13,103 nucleotides of DNA. It comes from Methanomassiliicoccus sp. UBA386. Lineage in GTDB: Archaea; Thermoplasmatota; Thermoplasmata; Methanomassiliicoccales; Methanomassiliicoccaceae. The notes beneath the pieces were generated by a model, which made no database searches, had not been told where the DNA came from, and was given only the letters and a program-made list of their open reading frames with translations. Positions 1 through 6,413 of this stretch are shown piece by piece. Both the position numbers and the translations under genes were made by a program. Location: assembly GCA_002498285.1 (NCBI GenBank), contig DAGU01000001.1, positions 36,797 through 49,899 on the forward strand. Direction: 5' to 3'. Position 1 is the stretch's first letter. Every line of letters starts with the position of its first letter.

Positions 1-917
1 TAAGAGGTCAGATCGCCGATGCGGTAGCGGACCATCGGAAGCGCTTCCTTCTGAAGCATCGTGACGACCAGCTCTCCCCTCTCCCCGGGACCAAGCTGCT
101 CGCCCGTGTGGGGGTCCAGCACTTCCACGTAGGCGAGGTCGCCCCATATGTGGATGCCGTTCTGCTCGGTGCACTCGGTGAACAGCGGCCCCGATAGCTC
201 GGACGTACCGTAGATGTCGTAGGCCTTCACGCCCGTCAGCTCCTGGATGCGCTTTCGCATCTTCTCCGACCAGGGCTCCGCGCCCAGCACCGCGGTGCGG
301 AGCATGGTGTCCCTGCTGATGTCGATCCCCATCTTTTCCGACGTTTCGGCCATGTGCAGCATGTACGAGGGAGTGCAGCATATCGCCGTGACCTTCAGGT
401 CCTGGATGAGCTCGATCTGCCGCTCGGTGTTGCCGACCGAGGCGGGAACGACGGTAGCGCCGATGCGCTCGGCGCCGTAATGCAGCCCAAGGCCTCCGGT
501 GAAGAGGCCGTAACCGTAACTGATCTGGATGATGTCCTTGCGGCCCAGGCCCACGGACGTTAGGGCCCTGGCGACCGATACGGCCCAGTTGTTGAGGTCG
601 TTCTGCGTATAGCCGACCACTGTCGGTTTGCCGGTGGTGCCGGACGATACATGGTAGCGGACCAGCTCGTCCTGGCCGCCAAGGAACATCTTGTTCGGGT
701 AGTTGTCCCGGAGGTCCTGCTTGTACATGAAGGGCAGCTTGACGATGTCGTCGAGCGAGCGAATGTCATCCGGGTGGACGTTCGCCGCCTTCATGCGATC
801 GTGATAGAATTGAGAGAAGGAGTAGAGCTTATACACCAAGGTCTTGAGGTGCCTGTACTGAAGGGCCTGCAGATCGGCCTTGGATATCTCCTCGATTCGG
901 GGGTCCCAGCATGTCAT
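1..917 (-). CDS. Phenylacetate-CoA ligase family protein (PaaK-like), C-terminus cut by window edge
   Basis: This is an adenylate-forming enzyme that would activate an aromatic or other carboxylic acid with ATP and join it to CoA in the cytoplasm. The minus strand is open from ATG at 917 to the left edge, giving 305 residues of a family usually about 430 long; the missing part is the C-terminal lid domain. Visible motifs are the phosphate-binding loop SSGTTGKP (residues 91-98), the adenine-binding DIYGTSE (234-240) and MVRYRIGDLT (295-304), the family's counterpart of YRTRD. The start is supported by AGGTGA a few bases upstream (922-927), matching the archaeal 16S anti-Shine-Dalgarno. It is divergent from the SnoaL-like gene. 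Methanogens often carry several PaaK-like genes (for example for indolepyruvate- or arylacetate-linked metabolism), so the substrate cannot be named. Family call is firm; substrate unknown. Confidence 0.93.
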   Translation of the reverse strand, partial: MTCWDPRIEEISKADLQALQYRHLKTLVYKLYSFSQFYHDRMKAANVHPDDIRSLDDIVKLPFMYKQDLRDNYPNKMFLGGQDELVRYHVSSGTTGKPTVVGYTQNDLNNWAVSVARALTSVGLGRKDIIQISYGYGLFTGGLGLHYGAERIGATVVPASVGNTERQIELIQDLKVTAICCTPSYMLHMAETSEKMGIDISRDTMLRTAVLGAEPWSEKMRKRIQELTGVKAYDIYGTSELSGPLFTECTEQNGIHIWGDLAYVEVLDPHTGEQLGPGERGELVVTMLQKEALPMVRYRIGDLTS

Positions 918-950
918 TTGTTCACCTGGAGTGCTAGAGGATAGCACGGT

Positions 951-962
951 CGGTATTATAGG
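951..962. promoter_or_regulatory. Candidate shared TATA region between divergent paaK-like and SnoaL-like genes
   Basis: The sequence CGGTATTATAGG reads as an AT-rich box in both directions (CCTATAATACCG on the minus strand). It lies about 40 bp upstream of the minus-strand ATG at 917 and about 40-75 bp upstream of the two possible plus-strand starts at 999 and 1032. It is the only obvious TATA-like element in this gap of roughly 110 bp. Spacing fits an archaeal promoter for the minus gene with a short leader that contains AGGTGA. Inference only. Confidence 0.4.
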
Positions 963-1031
963 GTTTGCTCAAATGGGGCCACTAGATGCCATTGCACGAT
1001 GTTTATCTATCGGCCGCTCGAAGTCATCACC

Positions 1032-1493
1032 ATGGCTGGAACCATAACAGAACATCCAGAAGAGAACAGACTGCTGGTACTGCGATTCTACGATGAGTTC
1101 CTCAACACGGGGGACCTCGATCATGCCGATGAGCTGCTCTCCTATGACGTGAGGCAGCACAGCATGCTCGATCTGGAAGATGGCTGGCCCGCCTTCCAGC
1201 TGGCCATGGCCTCCTGGTACTCAGCCTTTCCGGACCTGCGGTTCGAGGTCCAGGATGCCATCGCCGAGAGGGACATGGTCTGGGTGCGGTCGATCGTTTC
1301 GGGCACCCACCGCGGGACCTTTCGTGGTCATCCCCCCACTGGCAACAGGTTCGAGATATGGCAGCTCGACGCATACCGCCTCAAGGACGGCAAGATCGTG
1401 GAGCACTGGGACATGATCGACATAGCCGGATTGTTCCATCAGCTGGGCGCCGTGACGCCCGATGACGATCTGCTGACGAACGAGGACGCCTGA
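1032..1493 (+). CDS. SnoaL-like / ester cyclase family protein
   Basis: A 153-residue protein of the NTF2-like fold, SnoaL-type group. These small alpha+beta-barrel proteins are often annotated as ester cyclases or polyketide cyclases, but most members have no known substrate. Family signs: a helical N-terminus with RFYDEFLNTGDL (residues 18-29), FPDLRFEVQD (66-75), an ERDMVWVR strand, HRGTFRGHPPTGN (93-105) and KIVEHWDMID (121-130). The length is normal for the family. The same frame is open to an ATG at 999, which would add 11 residues; I chose 1032 because the homologous region begins soon after it. Neither start has a good ribosome binding site. It ends in TGA. It is divergent from the PaaK-like gene and may share its promoter, but no functional link is established. 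Confidence 0.85.
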   Translation: MAGTITEHPEENRLLVLRFYDEFLNTGDLDHADELLSYDVRQHSMLDLEDGWPAFQLAMASWYSAFPDLRFEVQDAIAERDMVWVRSIVSGTHRGTFRGHPPTGNRFEIWQLDAYRLKDGKIVEHWDMIDIAGLFHQLGAVTPDDDLLTNEDA

Positions 1494-1597
1494 GGACGCA
1501 TGGACATTCCGGCGGGCTGCCATTGCCGTATGTCAACGCCGCGACATAATGCAGCGCGTGAGGGCGCGGAGCATCATGGTAGATCACAACCGCAACG

Positions 1598-1605
1598 CTT
1601 AGTAA
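1598..1605 (+). promoter_or_regulatory. Candidate TATA box for the cytochrome-b5-like gene
   Basis: CTTAGTAA is centred about 26 bp upstream of the ATG at 1628, the distance expected between an archaeal TATA box and the transcription start. With no Shine-Dalgarno sequence before that ATG, this suggests a leaderless transcript. Inference from spacing and composition only. Confidence 0.3.
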
Positions 1606-1627
1606 TGTTCACCTCAGACAAGATATC

Positions 1628-1885
1628 ATGAGCTTGCCCAGTCAGGTCCCCGAGAGAGTGTTAACCCGCGACGAGCTAGCCCGCTACAACGGGCGCGATG
1701 GACAGCCCATGTACGTCGCCTTCAAAGGCATCGTCTACGATGTCACGCCCAGCGACCTTTGGGCGGACGGCGAGCACCAGTTCGCCCATTCCGCTGGGGA
1801 CGATCTCACCGCCGAGATGGACCTGGCCCCGCACGGGGAGGAGGTTTTGGAACGGTTCCCGGCGATAGGCAGGCTGAAGGAGTGA
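1628..1885 (+). CDS. Cytochrome b5-like heme/steroid-binding domain protein
   Basis: An 85-residue single-domain protein resembling the small archaeal and bacterial cytochrome-b5-like (MAPR-related) proteins. The pattern is typical: LTRDELARYNGRDG (residues 12-25) followed by MYVAFKGIVYDVT (28-40), then W45, GEHQFAHSAGDDLT (48-61), and APHGEEVLERFPAIGRL (67-83) at the end. The usual HPGG heme-ligand motif of true cytochrome b5 is absent; candidate ligands are H50, H54 and H69, and Y37 is also worth noting because MAPR proteins use tyrosine. There is no signal peptide or membrane segment, so it is probably cytosolic. Genes on both sides do not form an obvious electron-transfer operon. Family call is good; heme binding is inferred and redox role unknown. 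Confidence 0.85.
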   Translation: MSLPSQVPERVLTRDELARYNGRDGQPMYVAFKGIVYDVTPSDLWADGEHQFAHSAGDDLTAEMDLAPHGEEVLERFPAIGRLKE

Positions 1886-1943
1886 ACGCATGGCGCATAC
1901 GATCACGCATCCATTGTCAGAACAATATACTTCAATGGCATGT

Positions 1944-1953
1944 GATAAATATT
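1944..1953 (+). promoter_or_regulatory. Candidate TATA box for the histidine kinase gene
   Basis: GATAAATATT sits in a strongly AT-rich patch (about 1941-1968) between two GC-rich genes. It would place transcription start near 1975-1980 and leave a leader of about 50 bases before the GTG at 2028, which is preceded by the purine-rich GAGAGGGGA. Inference from composition and spacing. Confidence 0.4.
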
Positions 1954-2027
1954 CATAAATGAATAATGGTCCCGGAGGGAGTTAGACGGAGACGGCCAGG
2001 GGCAGATATCGACGGACCGAGAGGGGA

Positions 2028-3554
2028 GTGCGCACCTTCCGAAGGCTCCATGAGAGGAGCGGCCATTCGGCCAGCGAGGCAGCCGGGGGGTCGTTTCTGC
2101 AGACCATCATCGACAGCGTCCCGGCCAGCATCGCTTTTATTCGCTATCCTGAGATGGAGGTCGGCCTCATGAACGCCAGATTCCGGCGGAACCTCGGCGA
2201 CGAGGGGCTGGACGATTGCCTTGACCGCATGCCGGCCGATGTCAGCAAGAAGATACTGGATGCCCTGGAACATACTCACAGGTCCGGAGAGCTGGTCATT
2301 GAGAGCGAGGTGCCGATGCGTACGCCCGACGGGAGATCCTTCTACTGCAACATGTACGTCATACCGCAGGTAGAGCCGACGCACGGCAACATATTGGTCA
2401 CCATGGTGGACATAACTGCTCAGGTGGACAGGCGCAAGGGGGTGGAGGAGCTGGTCGGCTTCGCCGACCTGGAGAGGAAACGCCTCCAGACGGTGCTGGA
2501 GGCCATGCCACTAGCGATCATGGTGGTCGACCGCCATGGCAACATCATAGTGGCCAATGAGGCCCTCAGGCGTTTTATCGAGCCGTCAACTCTGACCATT
2601 TTTCCAGACATCCCTGGGCTGGAGGGCTACTGGTCCGATACCGGGATCAAGATTAATGAGGATGAGTGGCCAGTGGTCAGCGCCCTTCGGGGCGGGTGCA
2701 TATCCGGGGCAATGGCCGATCTGAGGATCAAGGACGGCAGCATGAGGACAGTGATGGGCTCGGCCTGCCCCGTCATCATGGGCGGTGAGATCAGCGGCGC
2801 GGTGGTCGCGTTCTTGGATATCACGGACCAGAGAAAGGCGGAACAGGAAGCCGTCCGGGCCAGGAGCGAGATGGAGCTGTATCTCGATCTTCTCACTCAC
2901 GATGTCAACAACATGAACGCCGGCGCCAAGGGATATCTGGAGCTGTTGCTGAGGAGGGATGGGTTGGATGATAAAGCGCTTCAGTATGCTGGCTCCAGCT
3001 GCGCCCTGATGGATGACATTGCCCGATTGGTCGAGAACGTCCGTAAGCTCCAGAGGGCGGAGGAGGAATCGCTGCACCGCTTCCCCATTGATGTGAACAT
3101 GCTGATCGGCGATGTGGTGGCGACCTATCGCAATGTTCCGTCGGATCGAGCGAGCATTTCTTTTCGTCCGGGAGAACGGGCCTGGGCGCTCGGCAACGCT
3201 CTGCTGAAGGACGTCTTCGAAAATATTGTGGGGAACGCGATCAAGCATGCCGGCGGACCGGTGGACATCGAGATCGTTACCGGCCGCTGCACGACCGAGG
3301 AAGGGGAGTTCGTCCGGGTGGACATCACCGACACCGGGCCGGGCATCCCTGACGATGTGAAGGAGGTCCTGTTCAATCGGATGCAGCGAGGGCGCACCGC
3401 CGCTTCCGGCCATGGCCTCGGACTATATCTGGCGAGGACCGTGCTGGAGATGTTCGGAGGGCGCATCTGGGTCGATGACCGCGTTCCCGGCGAGCATGCC
3501 AAGGGCGCACGGTTCGCGGTGCTCATTCCGGCGGACGCGCCGCCGCAGATGTGA
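2028..3554 (+). CDS. Cytosolic PAS-domain sensor histidine kinase
   Basis: A 508-residue two-component-type sensor kinase with no predicted membrane segment, so it should sense a cytoplasmic or diffusible signal. Domains in order: a first PAS-like region (about 20-130, from FLQTIIDSVPASIAFIRYP to VTMVDITAQ), a second PAS (about 150-268, QTVLEAMPLAIMVVDRHGN to AFLDITDQRK), a dimerisation/phosphoacceptor helix pair with H291 in LTHDVNN, then the ATPase domain with N-box ENIVGNAIKHA (398-408), G1 box DTGPGIP (435-441) and G2 box GHGLGL (461-466). All catalytic boxes look intact. The only in-frame start is GTG 2028, because TAG at 1983 closes the frame upstream. No receiver-domain gene is adjacent, so its partner is unknown. 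It ends 3 bp from the end of the convergent MBL gene. Confidence 0.93.
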   Translation: MRTFRRLHERSGHSASEAAGGSFLQTIIDSVPASIAFIRYPEMEVGLMNARFRRNLGDEGLDDCLDRMPADVSKKILDALEHTHRSGELVIESEVPMRTPDGRSFYCNMYVIPQVEPTHGNILVTMVDITAQVDRRKGVEELVGFADLERKRLQTVLEAMPLAIMVVDRHGNIIVANEALRRFIEPSTLTIFPDIPGLEGYWSDTGIKINEDEWPVVSALRGGCISGAMADLRIKDGSMRTVMGSACPVIMGGEISGAVVAFLDITDQRKAEQEAVRARSEMELYLDLLTHDVNNMNAGAKGYLELLLRRDGLDDKALQYAGSSCALMDDIARLVENVRKLQRAEEESLHRFPIDVNMLIGDVVATYRNVPSDRASISFRPGERAWALGNALLKDVFENIVGNAIKHAGGPVDIEIVTGRCTTEEGEFVRVDITDTGPGIPDDVKEVLFNRMQRGRTAASGHGLGLYLARTVLEMFGGRIWVDDRVPGEHAKGARFAVLIPADAPPQM

Positions 3555-3557
3555 GGC

Positions 3558-5090
3558 TCACTTCATCGGATAGTGCATCGGATCGCTGTGGTATCTCTCC
3601 ACCTCTCCGTAGGCGACGAGCTTCTTAGCCTCCAGGGTGGATATGGCGCCATGGCCGCAGCAGATCAACAGGCGGCGTCCCTCCGACCGTAGGGATGCAT
3701 CGATCTCCGTTGCCAGGTCCGTCAATGCTTTCCTCTCCTTCCGGGCCAGCTCGCTGTTGACGTTGACAGAGGTCATGAGGATATCGGCCAGCGAGGAGAA
3801 CTGCTCCCGCTCGGGAGTGAACGAACTGAAGTTGATCATGGTGTCGCCGGTGAACAGCAGACCGTCGTCCGGTGCGAGGAAGAAGACCTGCCCGTGCAGG
3901 TGGCCGCCCAGCGATTCCAGCACCTCGAAGCGGCGCCCGGCGGCCTCGAACTGCGCGATGACGGGCAGCTCCCCGCGCATGCGCAGCGGCGTTGTCGGCA
4001 GCACCTCGATCGCCGTCGGCGGCTGGAAGTGCGAGAAGAGGTTGATCAGCTTGGTGTAGACCTCGCCGAGGATGGAGGACTGCATTATGGAGTTGTAGGC
4101 GCGGTTGGAGTTCCGGATGATCTCCACGCTTCCGGGATGCAGCACCGAGGGGGCATCGAACATCGCCGCTCCCCCGCAGTGGTCGGCGTCGGCATGCGTG
4201 ATGTATATGCGAGACAGCCTGGCACAGTCCACGCCGTAGTGGGTGAGCATATCCATGATCTCAAAGTGGTAGATGCCGAAGCCGGTGTCGAACATCACCC
4301 TCTCATCCTCGTTCTGCAGCACGTACACCGAACCGCCGCAGGGCAGCTGGAAGCATAAGAGCTCGGCGCCGTCGTTGAAGGATATCTTCTGCACATCAGC
4401 GTAGAAGTTACCGTCAGTGGTCTGCCTCAGGGTGCGCCCGGTCTGCAGGATGCTGTCGAACACCACCCTGGGGTCCATGTCCCTGGACGTAAGCTCCTGA
4501 GCGATGTGATTGCTGTCCTGCAGCAGGCGCATGAGGAACTCGTCCTCGGCATCGCCGATGATCTCTCTGAGCTCCTGGGCGAAGCGGATGTAGAAGACCG
4601 TATCATCCAGCCTCTTGCCGGTGGAATCGTACTCCAGGATCTCGAGACGATAGTGTTGCTTGAGGTCCTCCAGAAGGCGGTCGGCGACCTGGTCGTTCTC
4701 CAGCGTCAGCGACACGGTCAGACGGCCGGGATACTTTCCTTCCCGATCGTAGTCCAGGAATGCAATGTTGACACCGACGCCGGTCGTGTGACCCAGGAAG
4801 GTGAACAACTGGCCCGGCTCATCAGGAAGATATACGTGAAACTTGAGGAAGCGAAGCGTGATGAGATTTTCCTGCAGATAGCCGACGCGCTGCAGGTCGA
4901 TGCGGATCGCCTCCGGCGCACCCTCCGGCGCCTCGCCCTCGAAGAACACGGTGTGGGGGTCGATCCTGCGATCATAGTCAACGCGACGGATGTTGCCGCC
5001 GTGGCTCTTGATGATGGCGGCGGCGCGATGAAGGGCGCCTGGATCATCGGGCATCCTGGCGATGAACGAGAACGTGATCAGTCTATTCAT
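3558..5090 (-). CDS. ACT-like domains fused to a metallo-beta-lactamase-fold hydrolase
   Basis: A 510-residue protein in two halves. Residues 1 to about 155 hold two ACT-like repeats: the first begins ITFSFIARMPDDPGALHRAA and the second FLKFHVYLPDEPGQLFTFLG. Both show the DxPGxL turn where ACT domains commonly bind amino acids or similar small ligands. After a helical linker (about 165-225) comes the metallo-hydrolase domain (about 235-490) with HADADH (299-304), GGHLHG (395-400), FTGDT (413-417) and CGHG (478-481). The usual first motif is HxHxDH; here the second metal-binding histidine is Asp301. The fold suggests hydrolysis or oxidoreduction of a small metabolite controlled by ligand binding at the N-terminus, but the substrate is unknown. 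Start ATG 5090 is chosen because the ATG at 5103 is out of frame. It is convergent with the kinase and divergent from crcB. Confidence 0.88.
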   Translation of the reverse strand: MNRLITFSFIARMPDDPGALHRAAAIIKSHGGNIRRVDYDRRIDPHTVFFEGEAPEGAPEAIRIDLQRVGYLQENLITLRFLKFHVYLPDEPGQLFTFLGHTTGVGVNIAFLDYDREGKYPGRLTVSLTLENDQVADRLLEDLKQHYRLEILEYDSTGKRLDDTVFYIRFAQELREIIGDAEDEFLMRLLQDSNHIAQELTSRDMDPRVVFDSILQTGRTLRQTTDGNFYADVQKISFNDGAELLCFQLPCGGSVYVLQNEDERVMFDTGFGIYHFEIMDMLTHYGVDCARLSRIYITHADADHCGGAAMFDAPSVLHPGSVEIIRNSNRAYNSIMQSSILGEVYTKLINLFSHFQPPTAIEVLPTTPLRMRGELPVIAQFEAAGRRFEVLESLGGHLHGQVFFLAPDDGLLFTGDTMINFSSFTPEREQFSSLADILMTSVNVNSELARKERKALTDLATEIDASLRSEGRRLLICCGHGAISTLEAKKLVAYGEVERYHSDPMHYPMK

Positions 5091-5263
5091 CCGACCCTTT
5101 CATCCACTATCGTACCGTAAAAGTTCCGGCATAAGGATAGTTGAATGTCGTACCGGCCACGTTATTCGATAATACTGCCACAGCTTGATGGCGATGGAGC
5201 GTAGGGTCGACCTTGCCCGAAGAGGTGCGTTCACGAACCCTTGACGACCTGGATCGCACGTTG

Positions 5264-5289
5264 CAAGCAAATGCTTGGATCTGAGATCC
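5264..5289. repeat. Two adjacent short palindromes upstream of crcB
   Basis: CAAGCA-AA-TGCTTG (5264-5277) is a perfect 6-bp inverted repeat. GGATCT-G-AGATCC (5277-5289) is a second perfect 6-bp inverted repeat sharing its first base with the end of the other. Their position about 60-70 bp upstream of the crcB TATA candidate suggests possible regulator-binding sites, though chance palindromes of this size are not rare. Confidence 0.45.
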
Positions 5290-5335
5290 CATGTTTTGCT
5301 ATGCACGTTCATTGTTATGCTGATAAAGCAATTTG

Positions 5336-5345
5336 CTATAATATT
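5336..5345 (+). promoter_or_regulatory. Candidate TATA box for crcB, overlapped by a palindrome
   Basis: CTATAATATT is a good archaeal TATA-like element, placing transcription start near 5365-5370, about 40 bases before GTG 5408. The perfect inverted repeat AGCAA-T-TTGCT (5327-5337) overlaps its upstream edge, where TFB would bind, which is a typical repressor position. Inference only. Confidence 0.45.
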
Positions 5346-5407
5346 CGCCTCATACCGTTTCCATAGAGAGGAGTGGAGATTTTTACCAGGAAGCGTTCTT
5401 TCCGCCT

Positions 5408-5788
5408 GTGATTTCCGAGGAGCTCAAGATCATCGCCATGGTCGGTCTCGGCGGCGCCATCGGCAGCATCGCCCGGTACCTTGTTCAAGACTACGTCGGC
5501 GCTCACGATTTTCCGTGGGGTACCTTCGCGGTTAACTTCGTGGGGAGCCTGCTGATCTCGGTGGTCTTCTTCTCCAGCTTCGGCGCGGAGCTGCCCTCGT
5601 ATGTCAAGGTCTTCCTCTTCGTCGGGATATTCGGCGGTTTCACCACCATGTCCTCGTTCAGCCTGGACACCGTTGGACTGCTGGTTTCCGAGCGGTTCGG
5701 TGCCGCCTTTTTCAATATATTACTGAATAGCGGCATATGCGTGCTTGGTGCTTTAGCGGGCCGGTGGTTCACCATGTTGCTTCCCTAA
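5408..5788 (+). CDS. crcB: CrcB/Fluc family fluoride ion channel
   Basis: A 126-residue, four-helix membrane protein. Fluc proteins form antiparallel dimers that export fluoride down its electrochemical gradient and protect cells from fluoride toxicity. Family motifs are clear: GGAIGSIARY (residues 15-24) in helix 1, GTFAVNFVGSLL (38-49) with the conserved Asn43, and GIFGGFTTMSSFSLD (73-87) covering the broken third helix with the central Na+ site and pore phenylalanines. The canonical GGFTTFSTF is slightly changed to GGFTTMSSF. Start is GTG 5408, the only start in the open frame before ATG 5438; both give a plausible protein. A purine-rich GAGAGGAG (5366-5373) lies about 35 bases upstream. 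It stands alone; only one copy is visible, as in homodimeric Fluc. Confidence 0.94.
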   Translation: MISEELKIIAMVGLGGAIGSIARYLVQDYVGAHDFPWGTFAVNFVGSLLISVVFFSSFGAELPSYVKVFLFVGIFGGFTTMSSFSLDTVGLLVSERFGAAFFNILLNSGICVLGALAGRWFTMLLP

Positions 5789-5860
5789 GGCAAGAGATAT
5801 AGAGGCATCGATATTGCCTAAGTGAGAATGAGCCCTTACAATTCCCGTTATGTCGCCAGA

Positions 5861-5883
5861 TGTCGCCATCCTCTGTGGCGGCA
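5861..5883. repeat. Inverted repeat between convergent crcB and minus-strand gene
   Basis: TGTCGCCA (5861-5868), a 7-base loop, then TGGCGGCA (5876-5883) form an 8-bp stem with one G-T type mismatch. An extra copy of TGTCGCCA lies at 5851-5858. It sits just beyond the TGA at 5888 of the minus-strand reading frame and 70 bp beyond the crcB stop, so it may mark the 3' ends of converging transcripts. There is no T-run. Confidence 0.35.
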
Positions 5884-5887
5884 AGGC

Positions 5888-6076
5888 TCAAGGCAATTTG
5901 GACACCTGGACATTTGCTATCTCAACGACCATCGAGTGATCGACGCTGCCAGGGCCATGAATGACTGCATGCCGAGGAAGATATCGCCCCCTCTGCATCA
6001 CCAGTGCCTCTCTGACGACTCGACCATCTGATGATAACTGATAGCTCATCGCCCAGTCGCTGCCAGAAATATCCAC
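5888..6076 (-). CDS. Uncharacterised small protein, possibly extending upstream through an in-frame TAG
   Basis: I do not recognise this 62-residue frame (GTG start at 6076, ending TGA), but its codon choice looks coding: it reads GSDWAMSYQLSSDGRVVRE, then MQRGRYLPRHAVIHGPG, and ends in VEIANVQVSKLP. The same frame continues upstream as SYPGYAVDI to a TAG at 6104-6106, and beyond that to ATG 6142 (MDNANISFLKIS before the TAG). ATG 6142 has a TATA-like GTATATG about 27 bp upstream on the minus strand. The true gene may therefore be 5888-6142 with one amber codon at position 13, read through or a nonsense mutation. It overlaps the longer frame 5922-6413 in another register; at most one is real over this stretch. 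Confidence 0.35.
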   Translation of the reverse strand: MDISGSDWAMSYQLSSDGRVVREALVMQRGRYLPRHAVIHGPGSVDHSMVVEIANVQVSKLP

Positions 6077-6413
6077 GGCATAGCCAGGATAGGACGCGCG
6101 ATTCTAGGAAATTTTTAGAAAGGAAATGTTCGCATTGTCCATTGTGGAAAAAATAGGCAAGAACATATACAAACATCAATGTGGTCTGATCGAGTACGTA
6201 GAAAATAACGGACCATCGCTTCATCTTCCGCCCCCAGCGGAAATATCTTCGGCCTCTCAGGCTGTACCCTTCCCAATCCGATCTAATCTTAGCAGGGTTG
6301 ATCATATCCCTCTGTGCGGGCGTAAGAGATAATTCATGAACGATCGGCCGGGCGATCGAGACGGCGATGAGAACGATCATAACCGATGCGACAATGACGC
6401 GCCTTCGCTTCAT
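5922..6413 (-). CDS. Hypothetical membrane-anchored protein, probably frameshifted or only partly real
   Basis: A 163-residue frame with no recognisable family. The first part looks real: a basic start MKRRR, a hydrophobic segment VIVASVMIVLIAVSIA (residues 6-21) acting as signal or anchor, then ordinary hydrophilic sequence such as LTPAQRDMINPAKIRSDWEG. A second hydrophobic stretch lies at about 69-90. The last third is rich in Trp, Ser and Arg and looks like out-of-frame translation, and it overlaps the more coding-like frame at 5888-6142. The simplest reading is a gene whose 3' end was lost by frameshift or rearrangement. The ATG at 6413 lacks a close ribosome binding site. Confidence 0.3.
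   Translation of the reverse strand: MKRRRVIVASVMIVLIAVSIARPIVHELSLTPAQRDMINPAKIRSDWEGYSLRGRRYFRWGRKMKRWSVIFYVLDQTTLMFVYVLAYFFHNGQCEHFLSKNFLESRVLSWLCRGYFWQRLGDELSVIIRWSSRQRGTGDAEGAISSSACSHSWPWQRRSLDGR
6164..6173 (-). promoter_or_regulatory. TATA-like element 27 bp upstream of ATG 6142 (minus strand)
   Basis: On the minus strand this reads TTTGTATATG. Its distance to the ATG at 6142 is what a leaderless archaeal transcript would show, which supports 6142 rather than 6076 as a start, despite the TAG in between. It lies inside the overlapping 163-residue frame, so it could be coincidental. Confidence 0.25.

Larger units (their letters stand above)
5091..5407. other. Intergenic region between the ACT-MBL gene and crcB, with palindromes
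   Basis: These 317 bases hold no convincing gene. They carry two adjoining inverted repeats (5264-5277 and 5277-5289), a third (5327-5337) that touches a TATA-like box, and a TTTGCTAT direct repeat at 5295-5302 and 5332-5339. Promoters for both flanking genes must lie here. I do not see the conserved fluoride-riboswitch sequence that often precedes bacterial crcB genes. Confidence 0.5.

Noticed and set aside
1500..1604. 34-codon plus-strand frame after the SnoaL-like gene
   Set aside because: Too short, His/Arg-rich in an out-of-frame manner, and with no start signal.
2586..3413. Long 275-codon frame antisense to the histidine kinase
   Set aside because: It is a shadow of the GC-rich kinase gene, whose domains are unambiguous.
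4506..5120. 204-codon plus-strand frame antisense to the ACT-MBL gene
   Set aside because: Shadow frame; the minus-strand protein has clear domains over the same bases.
5188..5220. GGCGATGG upstream of crcB, resembling the start of a fluoride riboswitch
   Set aside because: The following conserved TTCGCC and downstream pairing are absent, and it lies over 200 bases from the crcB start and upstream of the likely promoter.
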